The translations under genes and the position numbers were made by a program. Positions 17,315 to 27,563 of a stretch of DNA of 64,000 nucleotides are shown here, piece after piece; the stretch's first letter is position 1, and the number at the start of each line of letters is the position of its first letter. The notes under the pieces were generated by a model that saw only the letters and a program-made list of their open reading frames with translations, searched no databases and was not told the origin of the DNA. The stretch comes from JACVRW01 sp036519295 (lineage in GTDB: Bacteria; Actinomycetota; Thermoleophilia; Solirubrobacterales; Thermoleophilaceae): NCBI GenBank assembly GCA_036519295.1, contig DATDLN010000179.1, positions 1-64,000 of the forward strand. The letters run 5' to 3'.

Positions 17315-17599
17315 GAAAAACGAGCGGCCGGCCCCATGATGGTCGACCGCACCGGCCACGGTCGTACTCGTGGTCGTGATCCTCCCAGATTGCCCTGACC
17401 TCGCACCGCGGCTCATTGCACGCACCAGCGGCGGCACCACCCCCCTCGTCGTCGACGCAGACGTCGAATCGTTCGCGGGTTCTGCGGCGATCCGTCCCAG
17501 GTGGGAAGAGAGTACGATCGGTGTACCAACTCGCTCGCTGGGTCTATCCCTCTTCCTTCCGCGCGAGCCGCCACAGAGGGCACCGGAGGTGGAGGAGCG

Positions 17600-17800
17600 A
17601 TGGCCAGCACCAAGCAGTCGCAACGAGCGGCACGACGTCGCGGCGAACTGCATCGCGACGGCGGTGATCGTCGTGTCGGGCAAGCGATCAAGGCGTACCG
17701 CGGCCTGAACCCCGGCCGGGTAGGACGGGTCTGGAGCAACGGCCGGGAGGGCGGCGAAAGGGATGCTCGCTATGCGCATCTTGAGCGCTCGCACTGCTAG
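17600..17800 (+). CDS. Possible small basic protein
   Basis: 66 residues, very rich in Arg and Gly, starting MASTKQSQRAARRR. A GGAGGTGGAGGAG ribosome site lies immediately upstream of ATG 17600, which is the main support. No family is recognised and it could be the start of a decayed gene. The stretch 17315-17599 upstream holds no other candidate gene. Confidence 0.35.
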   Translation: MASTKQSQRAARRRGELHRDGGDRRVGQAIKAYRGLNPGRVGRVWSNGREGGERDARYAHLERSHC

Positions 17801-17853
17801 CCGCTGGTGGGAGACGAGCCCGGCCGCTCGTGGGACTCGATGGGAGGGAGCGC

Positions 17854-19218
17854 GTGTCCGACAGCCGGTTGACTTCGCTTGACGCCTCGTTCCTGGAGGT
17901 CGAGAGCCCGACCGCCCACATGCACGTCGGCTGGGCGGCCGTGTTCAAGGCGCCGGGCGGGCGGCCGGCGCCGGACTTTGAGGAGCTTCGGGAGCACATC
18001 CACAGCCGTTTGAGGCGCGCGCCGCGCTATCGCCAGCGGCTGGCCGCGGTTCCGTTCGGGCTAAACGATCCTGTCTGGGTTGACGACGCGGAGTTCGATG
18101 TGAACAGGCACGTCCAACGAACCTCGGCGACGCGCTGGAGCGATGCGGTCGACGCGGTGATGTCCTCGCCGCTGATCCACGGCCGTCCGCTTTGGGAGGT
18201 GTGGATCGCCGACGGTTTGAACGACGGCCGCATCGGGGTGATCGGCAAGGTTCACCACTGCATGGTCGACGGGCTCGCCGCGGTCGAGCTGGCGGCGCTA
18301 CTGCTTGATCCCACGCCGGAGCCGATGACGGCCGGGCCAGACGCCTGGCAGGCTGGGCGCACACCCGACAGCGTGAGTCTGCTGCTCGATGGCGTGGTGG
18401 ACCGGCTCCGCCAGGTAGTCGAGCTCGGCCGCCCTTTGATGGGGTTGGCCCAGCATCCGCGGCGGCTGTTTGGGCTGGCCGGCAAGGGCCTGCAGAGCGC
18501 TCGCGCGCTTACCAGCTCGCTGGAGGCGGCGGCGTCGGAGACCGGCTTGAATGAGCCGGGTTCAGCCGGTCGCCACCTGGCCTCGGTGCAGCGGCCGCTC
18601 GCGGACCTCAAGCAGATAAAGCAGCAGTTCGGAACCACGGTTAATGACGTCGTGCTGGCGGTGGCAGCGGGTGGCCTGCGCCGCTTTCTCGGACGACAGA
18701 GCCAGACGCCGGTCAAGCTGAAAGCGATGGTCCCGGTGAGCGTGCGCGAGAACGGCCGCGCCGGCCAACTCGGCAACCGGATCTCGTTCGTCTACGTCGA
18801 TCTGCCGTGCGACGAGCCCGACCCCGTGCGTCGCCTCAGGACGCTCGCGATGGCCATGCGCGAGCGCAAGCAAGGCGGCGAACCCCAAGGCGCCGACGCG
18901 ATGCTCACGGCGCTGGCCTACGCGCCCCGCCAGCTGCAGCACGCCGTCTCGCGCATGGTGGCCAGCCCCCGCGCCTTCAACCTCGTCGTCTCGAACATCC
19001 CGGGCCCCCGGGTACCGCTCTACATGCTCGGCTGCGAACTCGAAGAGGTCTACCCGGTAGTCCCCCTGGCCGACCAGCACGGCGTTTCCATCGGCATGAC
19101 CACCGTCAACGACCGCGCATTCTTCGGCATCTATGTGGACCGCCAAACCCTGCCAGACGCCGATCTCCTCGCTGCCGACATCGACGATTCCGTAGAAGAC
19201 CTCATCAGGCTCAGCTGA
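17854..19218 (+). CDS. Wax ester synthase/diacylglycerol acyltransferase (WS/DGAT)
   Basis: 454-residue bifunctional acyltransferase that joins acyl-CoA to a fatty alcohol or diacylglycerol, making storage wax ester or triacylglycerol at the membrane face. The catalytic HHxxxDG motif is His134-His135-CMV-Asp139-Gly140. The N-terminal LTSLDASFLEVE and the conserved NDVVLAVAAGGLRRFL and NLVVSNIPGP segments are also present. GTG 17854 is chosen for its GGGAGGGAG ribosome site; a GTG at 17830 would add eight residues. It stands alone. Confidence 0.95.
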   Translation: MSDSRLTSLDASFLEVESPTAHMHVGWAAVFKAPGGRPAPDFEELREHIHSRLRRAPRYRQRLAAVPFGLNDPVWVDDAEFDVNRHVQRTSATRWSDAVDAVMSSPLIHGRPLWEVWIADGLNDGRIGVIGKVHHCMVDGLAAVELAALLLDPTPEPMTAGPDAWQAGRTPDSVSLLLDGVVDRLRQVVELGRPLMGLAQHPRRLFGLAGKGLQSARALTSSLEAAASETGLNEPGSAGRHLASVQRPLADLKQIKQQFGTTVNDVVLAVAAGGLRRFLGRQSQTPVKLKAMVPVSVRENGRAGQLGNRISFVYVDLPCDEPDPVRRLRTLAMAMRERKQGGEPQGADAMLTALAYAPRQLQHAVSRMVASPRAFNLVVSNIPGPRVPLYMLGCELEEVYPVVPLADQHGVSIGMTTVNDRAFFGIYVDRQTLPDADLLAADIDDSVEDLIRLS

Positions 19219-19322
19219 CTCTCAACCACACGCGCGTCGGGTGCCGTAGGTGCGCGGCAGCGAGGAGGGTCTGCGAAGCTCAGGCCTCGGCCACTTGCCC
19301 GGAGCCTGCGCACCGCGGGCAC

Positions 19323-19586
19323 TCAGGCGGGGCGACGAGTAGGCGTGGCTTCTGCCTCCGCCCGGGCCTCTGCCCGGCGTAGACGGGCGGCGGCGCCGTC
19401 GGAGGCTCGCTGGAGGTCCCTGAGTTTGGCCTGGCGGGCCGGGCGCCCGCCGTGGAGGCGTGCCCGGTAGAGGTCGAGCCGCTCGCGACGGTAGCGCGCC
19501 TCGTCACGCAGCTGCTCTCGCTCGTTCCGCTCCTCACGGGCCGCGTCCACGCCCTCGAATGCGCTGCGCTGTCTGTCGGTCTTCAT
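19323..19586 (-). CDS. Small charged coiled-coil protein
   Basis: 87 residues, almost entirely Arg/Glu/Ala, with heptad-like patterning (EERNEREQLRDEARYRRERL), so probably one long helix or coiled coil. It is the fourth gene of a minus-strand operon, 19 bases after the repeat-containing protein. No ribosome site is strong. Function unknown; it could be a structural or nucleic-acid-associated protein. Confidence 0.5.
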   Translation of the reverse strand: MKTDRQRSAFEGVDAAREERNEREQLRDEARYRRERLDLYRARLHGGRPARQAKLRDLQRASDGAAARLRRAEARAEAEATPTRRPA

Positions 19587-19605
19587 CACTGGCGGACCGT
19601 GGCGG

Positions 19606-20106
19606 TCAGCTGGTGTCGCGGCCAGGTCCGGACCGAAGACCGGCTTGGACGAGCGCGGCCTTGTCTTCGCGGGCGCGGTCCTGTCCGGCACTTGCCGGTG
19701 CCGACGGCAGGACGCGGGCGGCTTCTGCGCGCACTTCGGGGCGATCTCGGTGGTGGCGTTCGTAGGAGCGCACGGCTTTGACCGTTGCGGCGTCGGCGTC
19801 GGCCAGCGCAGGGACAATCGCGTCGGAGTCAAGGGCGTCGTATCCCGGCAGCGGTTCCCTGCCCCTCAGCCAGCGCAACCGGTTGAGCACGACCGGCCGC
19901 TCTCGGTGCGAGCGCTCGTGGGCCTCGACGGCGGCCAGCTCGAGCTGCGAGAGCCGGGAGAGCTGCGAGACGACCTGCTTGCCGTCGAGCCCGTCGAAGC
20001 GGCCGATCGGCAGTTGTTGCTCCTCCGCCGAGCTCGCGCCCGTGGAGCCGGGATCGCCGCCCTCCCCCCGGGGCGGGCGGTTGCGGAGGCGATCGAGGAG
20101 CTTCAT
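19606..20106 (-). CDS. Two-repeat helical protein (DUF8129-like)
   Basis: 166 residues containing two copies of a helix-hairpin motif: residues about 34-80 (FDGLDGKQVVSQL..EAHERSHRERPVVLNRL) and about 87-130 (YDALDSDAIVPAL..SYERHHRDRPEVRAEA). The pattern YDxL...IVxxL...YERxHRxRxxV is common in uncharacterised actinobacterial proteins. The N-terminus is a short basic helix, then a Ser/Gly linker; the C-terminal tail is disordered. ATG 20106 overlaps the stop of the upstream zinc-binding-like gene. Confidence 0.7.
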   Translation of the reverse strand: MKLLDRLRNRPPRGEGGDPGSTGASSAEEQQLPIGRFDGLDGKQVVSQLSRLSQLELAAVEAHERSHRERPVVLNRLRWLRGREPLPGYDALDSDAIVPALADADAATVKAVRSYERHHRDRPEVRAEAARVLPSAPASAGQDRAREDKAALVQAGLRSGPGRDTS

Positions 20107-20366
20107 GGCCGTATCTCCAGTCGGGTCGATGGTGAAGGGGCGGAATCGTCGGGGCAGGGGCGCGCTGCCCGCTCCAGCGCCAGCGGGCCGCGGCTGGTTG
20201 GCAGCCGGCGCTGACAGGAGGGACAGACCCTCGCCATCACGGGGCGCTGCCAGCCCAGGTCATCGAGCTCGTAGAAGCGGCGGTGGCGCCCACCGCCGAA
20301 GACCTGAAACACGTGCTCGCACCGGGAGCGGTAGCGCTGCGCCGGCCGCGCCGCGGTGGCGTTCAT
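20103..20366 (-). CDS. Small protein with a putative CxxC zinc site
   Basis: 87 residues. A CPSCQRR knuckle near residue 50 and Cys17-Glu-His19 nearer the N-terminus could together bind one zinc. ATG 20366 shares TGATG with the upstream gene's stop; a TTG three bases earlier is possible. It is part of the four-gene operon 20704 to 19323. The role is unknown. Confidence 0.55.
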   Translation of the reverse strand: MNATAARPAQRYRSRCEHVFQVFGGGRHRRFYELDDLGWQRPVMARVCPSCQRRLPTSRGPLALERAARPCPDDSAPSPSTRLEIRP

Positions 20367-20704
20367 CAACTCGCCGCCGTTCGGGCCAGAGGCACCCGCT
20401 CGGAGCGGAAGCGACCGTCGTCATCGACCCAGCGCCGGGCGTCAAGGTGTGCCTGAGCGAGAAACGCCTCGCGGCGAGCGACGAAGTCGCCGAAGCGATC
20501 GGCGACCCGCTGGTGCGTGCCCGCCGCGCCGCCATCGGCCGCGCGAGCGCGGGCCCCGATCGATCGGAAGCCGGCGACCTCGGGAGGCTCGCCGACCGGC
20601 TCGAGCTTAGAGCCGCAGCCGGGACACAAATCGCCGACCAGGCCGACCGGCCCCGCCGCCTTGTATAGGCGCGTCTCGCAGGCGAGGCATTTGAAGATGG
20701 GCAT
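20366..20704 (-). CDS. Zinc-ribbon protein
   Basis: 112 residues. The N-terminal half is a compact zinc ribbon with two CxxC knuckles (FKCLACETRL and DLCPGCGSKLEPV) followed by GFRSI, a pattern I recognise from conserved uncharacterised actinobacterial proteins. The C-terminal half is helical with DRFGDFVARREAFLAQAHLD. It is the first gene of the minus-strand operon and is divergent from the MarR-like gene across a 73-base region holding an inverted repeat. Confidence 0.7.
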   Translation of the reverse strand: MPIFKCLACETRLYKAAGPVGLVGDLCPGCGSKLEPVGEPPEVAGFRSIGARARAADGGAAGTHQRVADRFGDFVARREAFLAQAHLDARRWVDDDGRFRSERVPLARTAAS

Positions 20705-20723
20705 CTGGGCCGCTTTCGCTTGC

Positions 20724-20747
20724 TGTCATAGGCGAGTATACATGACA
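20724..20747. promoter_or_regulatory. Inverted-repeat operator in a divergent promoter region
   Basis: TGTCAT (20724-20729) and ATGACA (20742-20747) are a perfect inverted repeat with a 12-base spacer. The right arm coincides with the likely -35 of the MarR-like gene. The spacer contains TATAC (20737-20741), which reads as TATACT on the other strand and could be a -10 for the zinc-ribbon operon. Binding here would affect both directions. Confidence 0.5.
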
Positions 20748-20770
20748 ATTCAGTCTAGAAACGATATTCT
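20742..20770 (+). promoter_or_regulatory. Promoter of the MarR-like gene, giving a leaderless mRNA
   Basis: ATGACA (20742-20747) and TATTCT (20765-20770) are separated by 17 bases. The predicted transcription start, 7-8 bases after the -10, falls on the ATG at 20778. That ATG has no ribosome site. Both facts fit a leaderless transcript, common in actinobacteria. Confidence 0.5.
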
Positions 20771-20777
20771 ACTCTGC

Positions 20778-21089
20778 ATGCCTCGAGACGGAACCCCTGC
20801 ATGGTCGTTTCTCACCAACCACGCCCAGGTGCTGCTCTGCATCGCGCATGACCCGGGCATCCGCCTGCGCGAGATCGGCGAGGCGATCGGGATCACAGAA
20901 CGCGCCGCGCACCGGATCGTGGTCGAGCTCGCCGCCGCCGGCTACATCTCGCGTACCCGCAACGGCCGCCGCAACCACTACACGATCCAGTCCCACCTGC
21001 CCCTCCCCGACCCGCTCGCCCGCGAGCAGAAGATCGGGGACCTTCTGGCCATCCTCGCCGGACAACGACACGCCGAGACCGATGGCTAG
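20778..21089 (+). CDS. MarR-like winged-helix transcriptional regulator
   Basis: 103 residues. A winged helix-turn-helix fills most of the chain: IRLREIGEAIGITERAAHRIVVELAAAGYI is the helix-turn-helix, and SRTRNGRRNHYTI is the wing. A short C-terminal helix could dimerise. ATG 20778 is preferred over the in-frame ATG 20742 because that one lies inside the promoter. As the divergent neighbour of the zinc-ribbon operon it probably controls that operon and itself through the TGTCAT/ATGACA repeat. Confidence 0.8.
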   Translation: MPRDGTPAWSFLTNHAQVLLCIAHDPGIRLREIGEAIGITERAAHRIVVELAAAGYISRTRNGRRNHYTIQSHLPLPDPLAREQKIGDLLAILAGQRHAETDG

Positions 21090-21311
21090 CCCGCTGTCGA
21101 AACCCAAGATCGGCGTGCATCCCCCTCGCTGAGCTCCCGATCGCACGGGGAAGGACGACGCCCAATCGCCCCGCGGCCCCGGGACACGCGGCCTCGCGAG
21201 CGGCTCGCCGACAGCCCAGGGACCAGGGCTGGCAACGCCGCACGCCCTCAGTGCGTTTTCGGCCTCAAGGTCTGCCCCTAGCCTAGGCGCGGCCGCCTCT
21301 GCGAGCGGCGC

Positions 21312-21623
21312 TCAGATGCCGCGCTCGCGAGCATCTCGGCTCAGAGCGCGGGAGACCTCCGCCGGTTCGCTCTTCTTCTCCAGCGCTGTGATCCGTTCGC
21401 CCTCGCGGACGGACTCTCTATGGACGGCGTCCTGGAGTCCCTCGAGCAGCGCTTCAAGCTGGTCGACCCGCTCCTCCAGGACTTCAATGCGCTGCTCATG
21501 TCCCTCAGCAGGCGCCCGGGCGGCCACGTCCGAGGCCCGACTGCCGCGAGCCAGTTGAACGACACGGCCGAGAATCGCCACGCGACGCAGCGGCCCCCCG
21601 CTTGGACTTCCGCTACTCGCCAT
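21312..21623 (-). CDS. Small coiled-coil protein
   Basis: 103 residues. A long amphipathic heptad region (about 40-90: EQRIEVLEERVDQLEALLEG and onward) predicts a coiled coil. A short Gly/Ser-rich head and a valine/leucine patch precede it. The start is fixed by AGGAGG eight bases upstream of ATG 21623. No family name. The 222 bases between this gene and the MarR-like gene hold nothing I can call. Confidence 0.6.
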   Translation of the reverse strand: MASSGSPSGGPLRRVAILGRVVQLARGSRASDVAARAPAEGHEQRIEVLEERVDQLEALLEGLQDAVHRESVREGERITALEKKSEPAEVSRALSRDARERGI

Positions 21624-22007
21624 GGTCGCAACCTCCTGCTACCTCATTGTCGGACGCCGCGCGAGGGGAGGAGGAAGCAAGACCCAACGAGCGGTGCGGG
21701 CCGCATTGGCCGGCTCGTCCCCAAGACTACGGGTGCGCTCAGTTGCGCGCAGGTCGGATTGGGCCGGAGAAGCTTGCGCTGGACGACGGAGAGCAAGTTC
21801 TCCGTCTGGTTCAGCCAGCTCGCGCACCGGCAGCTGGACGAGGTGAGGTTCCGCCAGCGGCGCTCGAGTCGCAGCGTCGGACTCACCAACCTGGCTTCCG
21901 CGCGGCGAGGGCGCCGGTCCGCCCGGGCGGAAGGACGGCGGGGATCGCGGCCTGGCCCAGCACGGCACCCGAGCATGGCGCCGCGCGAGAGACGAAGCAC
22001 CGGTTCC
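21624..22007. other. Gene-poor stretch upstream of a decayed gene
   Basis: Several open frames cross this interval on both strands, but they are Arg/Ser/Pro-rich, lack ribosome sites and show no family text. The interval ends where similarity to the 12684-12977 membrane protein begins. It is probably decayed or spacer DNA. Confidence 0.45.
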
Positions 22008-22182
22008 ACCGCAAGGGCTATGACGAGAAGGTCGAGCTTGCCTTCGGCCTGCTCCTGAGGGTCATCGGCTTGCTCAGCTGGCTGGTCTGGCGCGCGAAGC
22101 CTGACTCACGCTGGAAGCTCGGCGTTCGGCACCGGGCGGCGAGCACCACGCCATCAAGGAGCGCGAGGGGGGCGCCGGTTAG
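22008..22182 (+). pseudogene. Decayed second copy of the liv-linked small membrane protein
   Basis: Bases 22008-22182 translate to RKGYDEKVELAFGLLLRVIG, then SWLVWRAKPDSRWKL. This matches residues about 32-70 of the protein at 12684-12977 (RKGYSEKLGLAFGLLLSVVG, IWLVWPAKRDSRWKL). A deletion and frame change follow. The terminal text GEHHAIKEREGGAG and TAG at 22180 matches the C-terminus of the intact copy in another frame. The first membrane span and start codon are missing. It converges on the epimerase gene, whose stop it overlaps. Confidence 0.75.
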
Positions 22183-23092
22183 CGCTTGCCGGTCGCGTCC
22201 CGCAGAGCGGCTTCGAGATCCGGGCGCCGGAATTCGTAGCCGAGCTCCTGCAGGCGCCGTGGAACCGCGCGCCGGCCGGTGGTCACGACGACGGCCATCT
22301 CGCCGTAGAGGACCTTCACCGCGAGACCCGGGACCGGCACGACGGCCGGCCGCCGCAGCACTCGGCCGAGTGCCTTCGAGAACTCCCGGTTGGTCACGGG
22401 CTCCGGGGCGGTCACGTTCACCGGCCCGGTTGCCGCCTCTGTGTGCAGGCAGAAGGCCAGCGCGCCGACCACGTCGTCGAGGTGCACCCAGGGGACGTAT
22501 TGCCTTCCGCCGGCCACCGGGCCGCCAACGCCCAGGCGGAAGGGCGGCAGCATCGTCTCGAGCGCACCGCCGGTTTGCGACAGGTAGACACCCGTCCGGG
22601 TCGTGACCACGCGCACACCCAGCTCCTCCGCCCGGCGCGCCTCCGCCTCCCAGTCGACCGTCGACTGCGCTTCGAAGCCGCTCCCGGCGGGCTCGGACTC
22701 GTCCACCGGCTCGTCGGCGCGCGCCCCGTACCAGCCGACCGCCGATTGCGATACCAGCACCCGCGGCCGCTCGCCCTCGGGCAGCTCCGCCAGCGCGGCC
22801 ACCAGATTGCGGGTGCCGAGGATGCGGGAGTCGCGGATCTCGCGCTTCGCCTCCTCGGTCCACCGCTGCGCCAGCGGCTCGCCGAGCAGGTTCACGACTC
22901 CGTCGCGGCCGCGAAGCGCCTCCGCAGGGGGCCGCCCGGACTTGGGACGCTCCCAACCCACCGCCTCGATGCCCAGCGTCTCCCTGGCGCGGACCGCGTT
23001 TCGCGATAGCGCCGTAACCTCATCGCCCTGACCCGTCAGCTCGCGGACAAGAGCGCGACCGATGTTGCCCGTGGCCCCTGTGACCGCGACTT

Positions 23093-23096
<4 letters not shown>
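22179..23096 (-). CDS. TIGR01777-family NAD(P)-dependent epimerase (SDR39U1-like)
   Basis: 305 residues, extended short-chain dehydrogenase fold. N-terminal Rossmann motif VTGATGNIGRALV, HDGVVNL-like GRDGVVNLLGEPLAQRWT typical of the family, and SAVGWYGAR containing the YxxR-type active region. The C-terminal DUF1731-like part (RVLRRPAVVPVPGLAVKVLYGEMA, LQELGYEFRRPDLEAAL) is complete. The physiological substrate of this family is unknown. ATG 23096 overlaps the malic enzyme stop, so it is the second gene of that operon. Confidence 0.92.
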
Positions 23097-24547
<1,451 letters not shown>

Positions 24548-24769
24548 CCGCGAGGAGGCGGATCATACGTGCCAACGTCGCGGCCCGGAGGTGCGCGGCT
24601 TGAACGGAGCCCCCAGCGGGTATCGCTCCGAACTGGCAGCCAGATCCGGTCACGAGCACGGCCCGCCGTTCGCAGAGCGCCGCCCAGGCGCTCGAGCAGA
24701 GGGCGCTGCTCGAGAAGCGGTAGCACGAGCACCATCGGCTCCGGGGGGTCTCGTCGGTACGGTTAGGTC

Positions 24770-27559
24770 GTGTCCGACGAGACGCCCCGTGAGCTGTTCC
24801 TGATCGACGGGAACAGCCTTGTCTTCAGAGCGTTCTTCGCCCTGCCCGAATCCATTGCGACGTCCAAGGGCTTCCCCACGAACGCCATCTTCGGCTTCGC
24901 GTCGATGCTCGTGAAGATCATCACGGACTACGGCGTCAAGCCCACCCTGGTGGTGTGGGACGCGGGGCTGTCCGGGCGTCTTGAGGTATACGAGGAGTAC
25001 AAGGCGGGCCGCCGGGACCGTCCCGACCTGCTGTCGGAGCAGTGGCCGCATCTGCACCCGCTGGTCGAGGCCTTCGGATACGAGAACCTGAAGGTTCCGG
25101 GCTATGAGGCCGATGACGTGATCGCGACGATCGCGAGCCGCGCGCAGGAGAAGGGCATCGAGGTGATGGTGGTCACCGGCGACCGCGACCTGTTCCAGCT
25201 GATCGAGCCCGGCGTACGGGTGATGGCCACGAGCCGCGGTATCACCGACACGAAGGTCTACGACCGCGAGGCGGTGATCGATCGCTACGGGATCCCACCC
25301 GAGCTGATACCCGACTTCGTCGGGCTCAAGGGCGACACCTCGGACAACATCCCCGGCGTCCCCGGGATCGGCGACAAGACCGCCTCGCAGCTCCTCCATG
25401 AGCACGGCGACCTCGAGGGAGTCCTGTCCAACATCGGCAGCATCTCCGGCGCCAAGCGCAAGCAGAACCTGACCGAGCACGCCGAGGACGCGCGGGTATC
25501 GAAGGTGCTGGCGACGGCAAACAGGGAGATCGACGTGGACGTAGACCTCGACCACGTCGTCGCCCGCGAGCCCGACCGCTCGAGACTGCGGGAGACCTTC
25601 CGCGAGTTCGAGCTCCGCGCGCCCCTCGAGCGCCTCGAGGAGGTGCTGGGCGAGGACGAGGCGGCGCCCGCCGAGCGGGTGGAGGAGGTCGTGACGGTCG
25701 AGGCTCGCCAGGTGGCTCTCGCGGAGCTCGGCTCGCTCGACGGCGAGCTCGTCGCGGTGGCCGCCCTGCGGGCCGGGGAGGCCCCGGACGAGGCTGCGGC
25801 GGAGCACGTCGAGCCGGTGGAGCCCGAGCAGGTGGAGGCAGAGCTCGCAGCGGAGGAGGAGGCCGCGGCCGAGGCGATCGACTCGGAGGAGCCCGTTGCC
25901 GCGGACGAGGTGGCCGCCGCGGAGGCGGCCGCTTCGGAGGCGCCTGCCGCGACGGTGACCGCTCGCCCGGGCGGCCAGGTCTCGTTCGACATCGACGTCG
26001 CCGCGCGGGGACCGCTTACGGTGGCCGCCTACGCCGGTGGTGAGGCGCTCGTCGCCGAGGCCGAGACGCTCGCCGCGTTCACGCTGGCTCGCGACGGGCG
26101 CCCGGTCGTGGCCCACGACTGGAAGACCATCGCGATGGCCGACGATCCGTGCGGTCCGCCGCCGCTGGCGCACGACACGATGGTCGCCGCCTACCTGATC
26201 GATCCTGCTCGGCGCGGCTATCCGCTCGACGAGCTGGCAACGGAGGCCGGCCTCGGGGCGCGCGTTGCGGGCGCCGACGGCGTGGCCGAGCGCGCGGTCC
26301 TGACGCGCCTCCTGGCCGAGCGCCAGCGAGACCGCCTCGATGAGGACGGCCTCACGCCCCTCTTGCACGACATAGAGCTCCCGTTGGTGGACGTGCTCGT
26401 CGAGATGGAGCGGGTCGGCGTGAGGCTCGACCTGGAGCGACTGAGCGCGATCAGCGAGCGCTTCGGGGCCCAGGCGGCCGAGCTCGAGCGCCGCGTGTGG
26501 GAGCTCGCGGGCGAGGAGTTCACGATCGGCTCGCCGCAGCAGCTCGCGGACATCCTCTTCAACAAGCTGAAGCTGTCGAAGAAGCGGCGCGGCAAGACCG
26601 GCTTCTCCACGGACGCCCGGGTGCTCCAGGCAATCCGCCAGGAGCACGAAATCATCCCGGCGATCGAGGAGTGGCGCGAGGTCACGAAGCTGAAGTCCAC
26701 CTACCTCGACGCCTTCCCCGAGCTGATCGCCGCCGACGGTCGCCTGCACACCACCTTCAACCAGACCGCAACCACCACGGGCCGGCTGTCGAGCACGGAC
26801 CCGAACCTCCAGAACATCCCCATCCGCAGCGAGCAGGGGCGCGAAATTCGTGCCTGCTTCGTGGCCGAGCCCGGCTGCCGCCTCGTCTCGGCCGACTACT
26901 CCCAGGTCGAGCTGCGGCTGCTCGCCCACATCGCGGACGAGCCGGCGCTGAAGGAGATCTTCCGCCGCGGCGAGGACGTGCACACCGCCACGGCCGAGGC
27001 GATCCTCGGCGGAAAGACGGATCCGGGCACCCGCTCCAAGGCCAAGATGGTCAACTACGGCATCGTCTACGGCCTGTCGGCCTTCGGTCTCGCGGACCGG
27101 CTACAGATCTCGCGCGAGGAGGCGCAGGAGTTCATCGACCGCTATCTGGAGCGCTTCCCGCAGGTAAAGCGCTTCATCGACGAGACGATCGAGCGGGCCC
27201 GCGAGGAGGGCCACGTGACCACACTCTTCGGGCGCATTCGGCGCGTGCCGGAGCTGCGCTCCCGCCAGCGTCAGACCCGCCTGCTCGGCGAGCGCCTGGG
27301 CGTGAACATGGTGATCCAGGGCACCGCGGCGGACATCATCAAGATGGCGATGGTCCGTTGCCGCGACGACCTGCGTTCGGCCGGCCTGAAAACCAGGCTC
27401 GTGCTCCAGATCCACGACGAGCTTCTGTTCGAGGGACCCGAGGACGAGGTTGACACGGCCTGTGAGATCGTGCGCCGGGAGATGGCCGGCGCCTTCGCGA
27501 TGGATCCGCCGCTCGATGTCGACCTCGGCGTGGGCGAGAACTGGCTCGAGGCCAAGTGA
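24770..27559 (+). CDS. polA: DNA polymerase I
   Basis: 929 residues. The N-terminal 5'-3' exonuclease domain (about 1-290) has LIDGNSLVFRAF, YEADDVIATIA, GDRDLFQL and the helix-hairpin-helix DNIPGVPGIGDKTA. Polymerase motifs are A (SADYSQVELRL, near residue 705), B (KMVNYGIVYGLS) and C (LQIHDELLFE, near 881). The middle 3'-5' exonuclease-like domain (about 400-510) lacks the usual DxE in its first motif and the late Asp, so proofreading is probably lost. An Ala/Glu-rich acidic insertion of about 100 residues (295-395) separates the two. The start is GTG 24770. It repairs gaps and matures Okazaki fragments. Confidence 0.98.
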   Translation: MSDETPRELFLIDGNSLVFRAFFALPESIATSKGFPTNAIFGFASMLVKIITDYGVKPTLVVWDAGLSGRLEVYEEYKAGRRDRPDLLSEQWPHLHPLVEAFGYENLKVPGYEADDVIATIASRAQEKGIEVMVVTGDRDLFQLIEPGVRVMATSRGITDTKVYDREAVIDRYGIPPELIPDFVGLKGDTSDNIPGVPGIGDKTASQLLHEHGDLEGVLSNIGSISGAKRKQNLTEHAEDARVSKVLATANREIDVDVDLDHVVAREPDRSRLRETFREFELRAPLERLEEVLGEDEAAPAERVEEVVTVEARQVALAELGSLDGELVAVAALRAGEAPDEAAAEHVEPVEPEQVEAELAAEEEAAAEAIDSEEPVAADEVAAAEAAASEAPAATVTARPGGQVSFDIDVAARGPLTVAAYAGGEALVAEAETLAAFTLARDGRPVVAHDWKTIAMADDPCGPPPLAHDTMVAAYLIDPARRGYPLDELATEAGLGARVAGADGVAERAVLTRLLAERQRDRLDEDGLTPLLHDIELPLVDVLVEMERVGVRLDLERLSAISERFGAQAAELERRVWELAGEEFTIGSPQQLADILFNKLKLSKKRRGKTGFSTDARVLQAIRQEHEIIPAIEEWREVTKLKSTYLDAFPELIAADGRLHTTFNQTATTTGRLSSTDPNLQNIPIRSEQGREIRACFVAEPGCRLVSADYSQVELRLLAHIADEPALKEIFRRGEDVHTATAEAILGGKTDPGTRSKAKMVNYGIVYGLSAFGLADRLQISREEAQEFIDRYLERFPQVKRFIDETIERAREEGHVTTLFGRIRRVPELRSRQRQTRLLGERLGVNMVIQGTAADIIKMAMVRCRDDLRSAGLKTRLVLQIHDELLFEGPEDEVDTACEIVRREMAGAFAMDPPLDVDLGVGENWLEAK

Positions 27560-27563
27560 GCCC

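Noticed and set aside
17413..17739. Minus-strand frames between the DMT transporter and the WS/DGAT gene
   Set aside because: Ser/Arg/Pro-rich, no ribosome site, and incompatible with the better-supported 17600 plus-strand start.
24650..26983. Very long open frame antisense to polA (777 codons)
   Set aside because: It is a composition shadow: GC-rich third positions of polA keep the antisense frame open. The translation is His/Arg/Leu-rich with no domain text, while the sense strand has full polymerase motifs.
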